Source: Manis javanica (taxonomy: Eukaryota; Chordata; Mammalia; Pholidota; Manidae). From it: a stretch of DNA of 64,000 nt. The notes beneath the pieces are model-generated. The model searched no databases, was not told the DNA's origin, and saw nothing but the letters and a program-made list of their open reading frames with translations. Positions within the stretch are counted from its first letter, which is position 1; every line of letters starts with the position of its first letter. A program made the translations under genes and the position numbers. Positions 8,050-20,161 of the stretch are shown in pieces. The stretch spans positions 30,895,759 to 30,959,758 of the forward strand of contig NC_133168.1 of the NCBI RefSeq assembly GCF_040802235.1. Reading direction: 5' to 3'.

Positions 8050-11000
8050 TATATCAAATGATATTTGTTTTTCTCCTCCTGGCTTATTTCACTTAGCATA
8101 ACACCCTCTAGGTCCACCTATGTTGTTGCAAATGGCAGGATTTTTTTATGGCTGAATAATATTCCCTTGTGTATATCTACCACATATTCCTTATCCACTT
8201 ATCTATTGATTGACACTTAGGTTGTTAACATGCCTTGGCCATTGCAAACATTGTGGAAATAAACATAGGGGTGCATGTATCTTTTTGAATTAGAGATTTT
8301 ATTTTCTTCAGGTAAATTCCTAGAAGTGGAATTATTGGGTCTAATGGTATTTCAATTTATAGTGTTTTTTAGGAACCTCCATACTGCTTTCCACAGTGGT
8401 TGCAGCAGTTTATGTTCCCACCAACAGTGTAGGGAAGTTCTCTTTTCTCTTTGTCCTCACCAACACTTGTTATTTCTTTTCTTGGATAGTGGCCATCCTA
8501 ACTGGTATGAGGTGATATCTCATTGTGGTTTTGATTTGCATTTCTATGATGATTAGTGATGTGGAGCATTTTTTCATATGCCTGTTGGCCATCTCTATTT
8601 CTTTGGATAAATGTCTGTTGAGATTATTTGCCCATTTCTTAATCAGGTTATTTTTTTTTTGGTGTTGAGTCATTTGGCTTCTTTATATATTTTGGATGTT
8701 AACCCCTTATTGGATAAATAGTTTATGAATATATTCTCCCATACTGTAGGATGCCTTTTTGTTCTGCTGATAGTGTCCTTTGCTGTACAGAAGCTTTTTA
8801 GTTTGATGTAGTCTCATTTGTTCATTTTTTATTTTGTTTTCCTTGCCTGGTGAGATGCATCAAGGAAAAATTTGCTCATGTTTGTATTCAAGAGAATTTT
8901 GCCTACGTTTTCTTCTAAGAGTTTATGGTTTCATATCATACATTTAGGTCTTTAAATTCATTTCAAGTTTACTTTTGTCTGTGGAGTTAGTCAGTAATCC
9001 AGTTTCATTCTTTTACATGTAGTTGTCTAGTTTTCCCAATACCAGTTATTGAAGAAGCTGTCTTTTCTCCACTGTATATTTATGGGTATTTTATCATATT
9101 TTAATTGACTGTATATGTGTGGGTTTATATCTGGGCTCCCTATTCTGCTCCATTGATCTATGGGTCAGTTCTTGTGCCAATACTAGACTGTTTTGATTAC
9201 TATAGCTTTGTAGTATAGCTTGAAGTCAGGGAGCATAATGCCCCCAGCTTTGGTCTTTTTGTTAGCATTGTTTTGACCCTTAGCATTTGACCCTTAGCAT
9301 TATTCAGGGTCTTTTGGGTTCCATATGAATTTTAGGATTAATTGCTCTAGTTCATTGAAAAATGTTGTTGGTATTTTGATAGTTTTCAGACTACAGGTCT
9401 TTCACCTCCTTGGTTAGGTTTATGCCTAAATATTTTATTCTTTTTGATGTAATTGTAAATGAAGTTGTTTTCCTGATTTGTCTTTCTGCTAGTTCATTGT
9501 TAGTATATAGGAAAACATCAGATTTTTGTGCATTAATTTTGTGATCTGCAACTTTTCTGAATCTAGGTATTAGGTCTAATAGTTTTTTGGTGGATTCTTT
9601 AGGGTTTTCTATATAATATCATGTCATCTGCAAATAATGACAGTTTGACTTCTTTACCAATTCAGATGCCTTTTATCTCCTTGTCTTGTCTGATTGCCAT
9701 ATCCAGAACCTCCAGTAACATGTTGAATAAAAGTGGTGAGAGTGGGCATCCTTGTCTTATTCCTGATCTTAGAGGAAAAGCTTTCAACTTTTCTCCACTG
9801 AGTATGATGTTAGTTGTGTATTTGCCATATATAGTCTTCATTTTGAGTACATACCTTCTATACCCATTTTGCTGGAGTTTTTATCATGAATGGATGTTAA
9901 ATTTTGTCAAATGCCTTTTCAGCAGCTGTCTTGCCAATAGGTTTCAGCCCTTGGGCAAGTTCACTATGGATTCAGTGAGACTGAGGAATGACAGTGGAAC
10001 ATTCTTGGAGTAAAAGGGTTTATTACCTGGCTTGTTCTCCCAGTGGTAGGTTGAGCACCAGAATTAGGTCTGTATCCAACAGTCTGTACTTCTGTAATCC
10101 TCCTTCATCTCTGCCTCCACTCAGAGCACTGGGCAGAGGTCTTTACGTAGAGACTCAGTCAATAATAGCTCATTGCCTAGAGTGTGGAAGCAATAGCCTA
10201 GCAGCAGGCCAGTTACATCATCAAGTAGTTTAGGTTCAGGTGATGATCCTGGCCAAAGGAACTGCCATTTCACTCACAGCAGCTATTGAGATGATCATGT
10301 AGCTCTTATCCATTTTTTTGTTAATGTGGTATGACATTGATTGTTTTGTAAGTATTTTACCATCCTTGCATCCCTGGAATAAATCCCCCTTGGTCATGAT
10401 GGATGGTCCTTTTGATGTATTTTTGAATTCAGTTTGCTAATATTTTGTTGAGGAATTTTGCATCTATGTTCATCAGGGATATTGGTCTGTAACTTGTTTT
10501 TTGGTAGTGTCATTGTCTGTTTTGGTATTAGAGTGATGCTGGCCTCACAGTTAATTTTGGAAGTATTCCCTCCTCTTCTACCTTTTGGAATACTTTAAGG
10601 AGGATGGGTATTCACTTTTTACAAGTTTGGTAAAATTCAGCTGTGAAGCTGTCTGGTGCTGGATTTTTGTTGTTGTTGGGAGTTTTTTGACTATCTGTTC
10701 AATTCCATGCTGGTAATCAACCTGTTCAGTATTTCTATTTCTTCAGTCTTGGAACGTTGTATTTTCTAGGATTTTTTCCATTTCTTCTAGGTTGTCTAAT
10801 CTATTGGCATATTATTTTTCATAGAATTTTCCAATAATTCTTTGTATTCCTATGGTATCCATTTTGACTATTTCTCTTTTGTGTCTGAGTTTTTTTTTTA
10901 TTTCTGTGCTCTCTTTTTCTTGATGAGTCTGGTTAGGGTTTGTCTATTTTGTTTATTTTCTCAAAGAACTAGCTCTTGGTTTTTATTTTTTCCTATTATT

Positions 11001-12036
11001 TTATTCATCTCTATTTTATTTATTTCTGCTCTGATCTTTATTATGTTCTTCCTTCTACTACCTTGGATTTAATTTGTTCTTTTACTTGTTTCTTTAGTTG
11101 TTTAGACTGTTTGGCATTGTTGTTGTTTCTTTAGGTAGGACTATATTGCTTTGTACTTCCCTCTTAAAACCACTTTTGCAGCATCACCAAATTTTGGACT
11201 TTTGTACTTCAATTTCATTTGTTTCCATGCATTGTTTGATTTCTGTTTTGGTTTGTTCATTGATCCATTGATTATTTAGAAGGTTTTACTTATTTTTGTT
11301 GTTTACCCCCATGTGTTTGTGGGCTTTTGTTTACTTCTTGTAATTTATTTCTTGTTTCATTCCATTGTGGTCTAGGAACTTACTTGAAAAAATTTCATTC
11401 TGAATTTATTGAGTCTCTTTTTGCGGCCTAGTTTGTGACCTATTCTGGGGAATGTTCCATGTACACCTGAGAGAAATACATATCCTGCTGCTTTTGGTGG
11501 AATGTTCTCTAAATATCTGTTAAGTCCATCTGATTTAATGTGTTGTTTAGTCCCTCTGTTTCCTTATTTTCTGTCTGGTTGATCTATTGACATAAGTGGT
11601 GTGTTAAAGTCTCCTAAAAAGAATGAGTTATGGTCTATTTCCCACTTTAATTCTGTTAGTATTTGTTTTACATATTTTGGTTCTCCCATGTTAGATGCAT
11701 ATTTAAAATGGTTATACCCTCTTGTTGGAATGATTTCCTTTATCATTATTTAATGTCCTTCTTTGTCTCTTGTTATCTTTCTTTGCTTTGAAGTCTATTT
11801 TGTCTGATAGAAGTACTGTTACTCCTGTTTTTTTATCCCTATTATTTTCATGAAACATCTTTTTCCAACCTTTCATTTTCAGTTTACATATGTCTCTGTG
11901 TCTGAAATGAGTCTCCTGTAGGCAGTATATGGATTGGTCTTGTTCATTTATCCATTCTGACACCCTATATCTTTTGATTGGTGCCTTTAGTCCATATATT
12001 TAAGGTAATTATTGATACATATACACTTTTTGCCAT
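8050..12036 (-). pseudogene. L1-A ORF2 remnant (endonuclease-reverse transcriptase)
   Basis: ORF2p of L1 is an endonuclease plus reverse transcriptase that copies L1 RNA at chromosomal nicks. Here only fragments are open on the minus strand: the start-equivalent ATG near 12036, endonuclease pieces at 11564-11963 (with a GDFNTPL segment matching the EN core GDFN), and the C-terminal part at 8470-8673. Stops and frameshifts are frequent, and the solo LTR (9927-10278) disrupts the reverse transcriptase region. It is dead. Confidence 0.85.
9927..10278 (-). mobile_element. Solo LTR inside L1-A (second subtype)
   Basis: 352 bases in antisense, from TGTCTTGCCAAT to ACTCACA. A perfect 5-bp target duplication GCAGC lies at 9922-9926 and 10279-10283. 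Removing LTR plus one GCAGC restores uninterrupted L1 ORF2 sequence. It shares the 'catcaagtag' block with the fragment at 1518-1668. Reverse TATA-like 'ctttacgtag' is near 10140. Confidence 0.92.
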
Positions 12037-15000
12037 TAAAAACTTTTTGGTTGTTTTTATAGTTCCTCTCTGTTCCTTTCTTCCACTCTTATACCCTTCT
12101 CTTGTTATTTGATGGTTTTCTTTAGTGTTGGGATTAGATTTCTGTTTTTTAATTTTTTGTGTATCTATTATAGGGCTTTAGGTTTGTGGTTACCAAAAGG
12201 TTCAAAGATATTATCCTGACTATATAACAATCTTCCTCACTATATAATAATATTAAGTTGATGATTTTTCTATTTTAAATACAACTGAAATGTACTTCTC
12301 TTATCTTCCTCCTCCTATGGCACACTTTTTGTATTAGATGTTATAATCTGCACTTCTTGTGTATCCCTTGACTAATTTTCTGTTACGTTGATTTTACTAC
12401 ATTTGTTTTGTTTTAATTTCATACTTGCTTGGTAAGTTATTGGTCTACCACCTGTACTGTGAATTTATTTTCACTGGTGAAAACTACTTAGGCTTAAGAA
12501 CATTTCCATCTGCAGAAGTCCCTTTAACATGACCTATAATGCTGGTTTAGTAGTTATAAATTCCTGCAGCCTTCAATAATCTGGGAAATGTTTATTCTCT
12601 CCTTCAAATTTGAATGATAATGTTGGTTGGTAGAGGGTTTTTGGTTGAAGGTCTTTCTGTTTCAATACATTAAATATTTCGTGCCACTCCCTTCCAGCTT
12701 GTAAAGTATTTTTTATTTCTTCTATATTTTTTAAATTTTGATATCATTAACATATAATTACATAAGCAACATTATGGTTACTAGATTCCCTTTCTGTATC
12801 CCTCCCACATTATGTGTGCTAATCATAATGCCCCTTTTCCCCATTTTTCCTCCCTTCCCACCCATCCTCCCCAGTCCCTTTACCTTTGCGAGCTTAGTCT
12901 ATTCTTGGGTTCTGTGAGTCTGCTGTTGTTTTGTCCCTTCAGTTTTTGTTTTTCTCTTATATTCCACAGATGAGTGAAATAATTTCACACTTGTCTCTCT
13001 CCACCTGACATATTTCACTGAGCATAATACCCTCGAGCTCCATCCATGTTGTTGCCAATGGTAGGATTTGTTTTCTTCTTGAGGCTGAATAATATTCCAT
13101 TGTGCATATGTACCACATCTTCTTTATCCACTCATCAACTGATGGACACTTAGGTTGCTTCCATTTATTGGCTATTGTAAATAGTGCTCTAATAAACATA
13201 GGGGTGCATATGTCTTTTTGAATCTGGTATTTGTTTTCTTAAGGTAAATTCCTAGAGTAGAATTCCTGCATCAAATGGTATTTTTGTTTTTAGTTTTTTG
13301 AGGAATATCCATAATGCTTTCCACAATGGATGAACAAATTTACATTCCCACAAGCAGTGTAGGAAGGTTACCCTTTCTTCACATCCTCACCAACATTTGT
13401 TGTTTGTTTTTTGGATGGTGGACATACTAAATGATGTGAGATGATATCTCACTGTGGTCTTAATCTGCATTTCTCTGATGGTTAATGATGTGGAGCATCT
13501 ATTCATGTGCCTGTTGGCCATCTGAATTTCTTCTTTGGAGGTGTCTGTTCAGATCATCTGCACGTTTTTTAATTGGCTTATTTGTTTTTTGTTTGTTGAG
13601 GTGTATGAGCACTATACGTAATAAGGATGTCAACTCTTTATCAGATATATCATTTATGAATATATTATCCCATACTGTAGGATGCCTTTTTGTTCTACTG
13701 ATGGTGTCCTTTGCCCTACAGAAGCTTTTTAGTTTGATATACTTCTGATTGTTCATTTTTGCTTTTGTTTCTGTTGCCCGTGGAGATATTTCATGAAGTA
13801 GTTGCTCATATTTATGTCCAAGAGATTTTTGCCTGTATTTTTTTCTGAGTTTTATGGTTCCATGATTAACATTGAGGTCTTTGATCCATTTTGAGTTTAC
13901 ATTTGTGTATGGGGTTACACAATAATGCAGTTTCATTCTCTGACATGTAGCTCTCCAGTTTTGCCAACACCAGCTGTTGAAGAGGATGTCATCTCCCCAT
14001 TGTATATCCATGTCTCCTTTATCATATATTAATTGACCATATATGCCTGGGTTCTGTTCCATTGGTCTATGGGTCTGTTCTTGTGCCACTACCAAGTTGT
14101 CTTGATTACTGTGGCTTTGTAGTAGAGCTTGAAGTCAGGAGCATAATTCCCCCCACTTCATTCTTCCTTCTCAGGATTGCTTTGGCTGTATGGGGGCTTT
14201 AGTGGTTCCATATGAATTTTAGAACTATTCGCACTAGTTCATTGAAGAATGCTGTTGGTATTTTGATCAGGATTGCACTGAAACTGTAGACTGCTTTAGG
14301 CAAGTTGGCCATTTTGACAATATTAATTCTTCCTATCCATGAGCATGGGATGTGTTTACATTTATTGGTATCTTCTTTAATTTCTCTCATGAGTATCTTG
14401 TAGTTTTCAGAGTATAGGTCTTTCACTTACTTGGTTAGGTTTATTCCTAGGAATTTTATTCATTTTGATGCAATTGTGAATAGAATTGTTATCCTGATTT
14501 CTCCTTCTGCTAGTTCATCATCAGTGTATAGGAATGCAACAGATTTCTGTGTATTAATTTTGTATCCCTCAACTTTGCTGAATTCAGATATCAGATCTAA
14601 TAGTTTTGGAATGGATTCTTTAAGATTTTTAAGTACAATGTCATTTCATCCACAAACAGGGACAGTTTGACTTCTTCCTTGCAAATCTGAATGCCTTTAT
14701 TTCATTGTGTTTTCTGATTGCCATGGCTAGGACCTCCAGACCTATGTTGAATAAAAGTGGGGAGAGTGGGAATCCTTGTCTTGTTCCTGATATGAAAGGA
14801 AAAGCTTTCAGCTTCTCTCTGTTAAGTATTATGTTGTCTGTGTGTTTGTCATATATGGCCTTTATTATTTTGAGGTACTTGCCCTCTATGCCTATTTTGC
14901 TGAGAGTTTTTATCATGAATGGATGTTGAATTTTGTCGACTGTTTCTCAGCATCTATGGAGATGATCATGTGGTTTTGTCCTTCATTTTGTTGATGTGGT

Positions 15001-15659
15001 GGATGATGTTGATGGATTTGCAAATGATGTACCATCCTCGCATCGCTGGGATGAATCCCACTAGATCATGATGGATGATCTTTTTGATGTATTCTTGAAT
15101 TTTGTTTGCTAATATCTTGTTGTGTATTTTTGCATCTATGTTCCTGAGGGATATTGGTTTGTAATTTCATTTTTTGTGGTGTCTATGGCTGGTTTTGGTA
15201 TTAGAGTGATGCTGGCCTTGTAGAATGAGATTGGGAGTATTCCCTCCTCTTCTACTTTTTGGAAAACTTCAAGGAGGGTGGGTATGCAGTCCTCACTAAA
15301 TGACTGATAAAATTCAGTAGTGAAACCATCTGTTTCAGGAGTTTGTTTCTGAGGTATTTTTTTTTTGGTATCATTAATCCACAATTACATGAGGAATATT
15401 GTGTTTCACCAAGTGCCCCCCCACAAATCCCATTACAGTCACTGTCCATCAGTGTAGTAAGATGCTGTAGAGTCACTACTTGTCTTCTCTGTGTCGCACA
15501 GCCCTCCCCGTGCCTCCCACCACCTTAAGCATGCTAATCATAATGCACCCTTTCTTTTTCAAACCCCTTATCCCTCCCTTTCCACCCATCCTCCCCAGTC
15601 CCTTTCCCTTTGCTAACTGTTAGTCTATTCTTGGGCTCTGTGATTCTACTGCTGTTTTG

Positions 15660-18600
15660 TTCCTTCAGTTTTTTCTTTGTTCTTATACTCCACATATGAG
15701 TGAAATCATTTGTTACTTGTCTTTCTCCACCTGGCTTATTTCACTGAGCATAATACCCTCTAGCTCCATCCATGTTGTTGCAAATGGTAGGATTTGTTTT
15801 CTTCTTATGGCTGAATAATATTCCATTGTGTGTATGTACCACATCTTCTTCATCCATTCATCTACTGATGGACACTTAGGTTATTTCCATTTCTTGGCTA
15901 TTGTAAATAGTGCTATGATAAACATAGGGGTGCATGTGTCTTTTTCAAACTGGGCTGCTGTACTCTTAGGGTAAATTCCTAGAAGTGGAATTCCTGGGTC
16001 AAATGGTATTTCTATTTTCAGCTTTTTGAGGAACCTCCATACTGCTTTACACAATGGTTGAACTAATTTACATTCCCACCAGCAGTGTAGGAGGGTTCCC
16101 CTTTCTCCACAACCTTGCCAATATTTGTTGTTGTTTGTCTTTTGGATGGTGGCGATCCTTACTAGTGTGAGGAGATATCTCATTGTGATTTTAATTTGCA
16201 TTTCTCTGATGACAAGCTATGTGGAGTATCTTTTCATGTGTCTGTTGGCCATCTGAATTTCTTTTTTGGAGAATTGTCTGTTCAGCTCTTCTGCCCATTT
16301 TTAATTGGATTATTTGCTTTTTGTTTGTTGAGGTGTGTGAGCTCTTTATATATTTTGGATGTCAAGTCTTCATTGGATCTGTCTCATTTATCAATATATT
16401 CTCTCATACTGTAGGGTACCTTTTTATTCTATTGATGCTGTCCTTTGCCCTACAGAAGCTTCTCAGCTTGATATAGTCCCATTTGCTCACTTTTACTTTT
16501 GTTTCCTTTGCCTGGGGAGATATGTTCATGAAGAAGTTGCTCATGTTTATGTCCAAGAGATTTTTGCCTATGTTTTTTTCTACAAGTTTTATGGTTTCAT
16601 GACTTACATTCAGGTCTTGATCCATTTCGAATTTACTTTTGTGTATGGGGTTAGACAATGATCCAGTTTCATTCTCTTACATGTAGCTGTCCAGTTTTGT
16701 CAACACCAAGTGTTAAAGAGCCTGTCATTTCCCAATTGTATGTCTATGTCTCCTTTACCATATATTAATTGACCATAAATGTTTGGGTTCATGTCTGAAG
16801 TCTCTATTCTGTTCCACTGGTCTGTGGGTTTGTTCTTGTGCCAGTAACAAATTCTCTTGATTACAGTGGCTTTGTAGTAGAGCTTGAAGTTGTGGAGCGA
16901 GATCCGCCCCCCCCCCCCTTTATACTTCCTTCTCAGGATTGCTTTGGCTATTCGGGGTCTTTGGTAGTTCCATATGAATTTTAGAACTATTTGTTCCAGT
17001 TCGTTGAAGAATGCTGTTTTTAATTTAATAAGGATTGCATCAAATCTGTGTATTCCTTTGTGCTGGATGGCCATTTTGACAATATTAATTCTTCCTAGAC
17101 AAGAGCATGGGATGAGTTTCTATTTGTTAGTGTCCTCTTTAATTTCTCTTAAGAGTGTCTTATAGTTTTCAGGGTATAGGTCTTTCACTTCCTTGGTTAG
17201 GTTTATTCCTAGGTATTTTATTCTTTTTGATGCTATTGTGAATGGAATTGTTTTCCTGATTTCTCTTTCTATTACTTCATTGTTAGTGTATAGGAAAGCC
17301 ACAGATTTCTGTGTGTTAATTTTGTATCCTGCAACTTTGCTGTATTCCGATATCAGTTCTAGAGTTTTGGAGTGGAGTCTTTAGGGTTTTTTTATGTACA
17401 ATATCATGTCATATGCAAATAGTGACCGTTTGACTTCTTCTTTACCAGTCTGGATTCCTTGTGTTTCTTTGTTTTGTCTAATTGCTGTGGCTAGGACCTC
17501 CAGTACTATGTTAAATAACAGTTGGGAAAGTGGGCATCCCTGTCTTGTTCCCGATCTCAGAGGAAAAGCTTCCAGCTTCTCGCTGTTCAGTATGATGTAA
17601 GCTGTGGGTTTATCATATATGGATGATCATGTGCTTTTTGCCTTTCTTTTTGTTTATGTGATGGATGATGTTGATGGATTTTCAAATGTTGTACCATCCT
17701 TGCATCCCTGGAATGAATCCCACTTGGTCGTGGTGAATGATCCTTTATATATATTTTTGAATTCGGTTTGCTAATATTTTATTGAGTATTTTTGCATCTA
17801 CGTTCATCAGGGATATTGGTCTGTAGTTTTCTTTGTTGGTGGGGTCTTTGCTTGGTTTTGGTATTAGGGTGATTTTGGCTTCATAGAATGAGTTTGGAAG
17901 TATTCCCTCCTCTTCTATTTTTTGGAAAACTTTAAGGAGAATTGGAATTATATCTTCTCTCTATGTCTTTTAAAATTCAGAGGTAAATCCATCTGGCCTG
18001 GATTTTTTTTCTTGGGTAGTTTTTTGATTACCACTTCAATTTCTTTGCTGGTAATTTGTTTAGATTTTGTGTTTCTTCCTTGGTCAGTCTTGAAAGGTTG
18101 TATTTTTCTAGGAAGTTGTCCATTTCTTCTAGGTTTTCCAACTTCTTATCATATAGGTTTTCATAGTAGTCTCTAATAATTCTTTGTATTTCTGTTGGGT
18201 CCATTGTGATGTTTCCTTTCTTGTTTCTCATTCTGTTGATGTGTGTTGATTCTCTTTTCCTCTTATAAGTCTGGCTAGAGGCTTATCTATTTTGTTTATT
18301 TTCTCAAAGTACCAGCTCTTGGTTTCATTGATTTTTTGTTGTTGTTTTATTTTTCTCAATTTTGTTTATTTCTTCTCTGATCTTTCTTATGTCCCTCCTT
18401 TTGCTGACTTTAGGCCTCATTTGTTCTTCTTTTACCAATTTTGATAATTGTGACATTAGACTATTCATTTAGGTTTGTTCTTCCTTCTTTAAATATGCCT
18501 GGATTGCTATATACTTTCCTCTTAAGACTGCTTTCACTGCATCCCACAGAAGTAGGGGCTTTGTGTTGTTGTTGTCATTTATTTCCATATATTGGTGGAT

Positions 18601-19404
18601 CTCCATTTTAATTTGGTTGTTGATCCATTGACTATTTAGAAGCGTGTTGTTAAGCCTCCATGTGCTTGTGAGCCTTTTTGCTTTCTTTGTACAATTTATT
18701 TCTAGTTTTATACCTTTGTGGTCTGAAAAGTTGGTTGGTAGGATTTCAATCTGTTGGAATTTACTGAGGCTCTTTTTGTGGCCTAGTATGTGGTCTATTC
18801 TGGAGAATGTTCCATGTGCACTTGAGAAGAATGTGTATCCTGTTGCTTTTGGGTTTAGAGTTCTATAGATGTCTATTAGGTCCATCTGTTCTAGTGTGTT
18901 GTTCAGTGCCTCCATGTCCTTACTTTTTTTCTGTCTGGTGGATCTGTCCTTTGGAGTGAGTGGTGTGTTGAGGTCTCCTAAAATGAATACATTGCATTCT
19001 ATTTCATCCTTTAATTCTGTTAGTATTTGTTTCACATATGCTGGTGCTCCTGTATTGGGTGCATGTAAATTTATAATGTTTATATCCTCTTGTTGGACTG
19101 AGCCCTTTATCATTATGTAATGTCCTTCTTTATCTCTTGTTACTTTCTATGTTTTGAAGTCTATTTTGTCTGATACTAGTACTGCAACACCTGCTTTTTT
19201 CTGCCTCTTGTTTGCATGTAACATCTTTTTCCATTCCTTGACTTTCAGTCTTTGCATATCTTTGGGTTTGAGGTGAGTCTCTTGTAAGCGGCGTATAGAT
19301 GGGTCATGCTTTTTTATGCATTGTGTTACTTTGTGTCTTTTGACTGGTGCATTCAGTCCATTTACATTTAGGGTGCTTATTGAAAGATATGTACTTATTG
19401 CCAC
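15660..19404 (-). pseudogene. L1-C ORF2 remnant
   Basis: The endonuclease domain is readable in two frames: 19147-19404 (N-terminal, STLNVNGLNAPVKRH, QETHLK) and 18469-19113 (214 codons, with GDLNTPL, RIDHILG and the catalytic SDH segment). The start-equivalent codon at 19404 is GTG rather than ATG. Reverse transcriptase pieces occur at 16700-17302 and the C-terminal domain at 15881-16201 ([11 protein letters not shown]). It is interrupted by stops, frameshifts and a deletion near 17620. Confidence 0.87.
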
Positions 19405-19669
19405 TGCAGGCTTTAGATTCGTGGTTACAAAGGTTCAAGGTTAGCTTCTTTACTATCTTATTGTCTGACTTAACTCGCTTATTGAGCTATTATAAACACA
19501 ATCTGATGATTCATTATTTCTCTCCCTTCTTATTCCTCCTCCTCCATTCTTTATATGTTAGGTGTTTTATTTTGTGCTTTTTTATCTTTCCTTTGACTGA
19601 TTTTGTGGATAGTTCATTTTATTTTTTACCTTTAGTTTGTATTTGGTTGGTCTGCTTTCTTTGCTGTGA

Positions 19670-20161
19670 TTTAATTTCTCTGGTGACATCTATTTAGCAT
19701 TAGGAGTGCTTCCATCCAGAGCACTCCCTCTAGAATAGCCTGTAGAGGTGGTTTGTGGCAGGCAAATTCCCTCAGCTTTTGCTTGTCTGGGAATTGTTTT
19801 ATCTGTCTTTCATATTTAAATGATAAACGTGTTGGATACAGTATTCTTGGCTCAAGGCCCTTCTTTTTCATTGCATTAAATGTATAGTGCCATTCTCTCC
19901 TGGCCTGTAAGGTAGATGTCTGATGATAGCCTGATGGGTTTTCCTTTGTAGGTGACCTTTTTCCTCTCTCTGGCTGCCTTTCATTGTTATCTGTAACTCC
20001 ATTAGCATGGTTATGACCTTTATTTTGAATTCTTTTTCAGGAACATTGGTTAAATCTATCTCCCCAGTTTCCCTCTCAGGGGATGTCTGTGTTATTCTTG
20101 TCTGTATCAAATTCTTTTTCCTTTCCATGGAGATAGAGTTAGGCATAGGCAGTTGGCACAT
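19670..20161 (-). pseudogene. L1-C ORF1 remnant with internal deletion
   Basis: The N-terminal part is open at 19868-20161 (GEIDLTNVPEKEFKIK matches the start region of L1 ORF1p). It then runs straight into the C-terminal part, skipping about 450 bases present in L1-B between about 22820 and 23280, so coiled coil and RRM are missing. The loss is either a post-insertion deletion or was carried by the source copy. Confidence 0.75.

Noticed and set aside
9274..9301. 14-base duplication 'tgacccttagcatt'
   Set aside because: Trivial slippage inside dead L1-A ORF2.
18469..19113. 214-codon frame as a host nuclease gene
   Set aside because: It is the endonuclease domain of L1-C ORF2, colinear with L1 on both sides.
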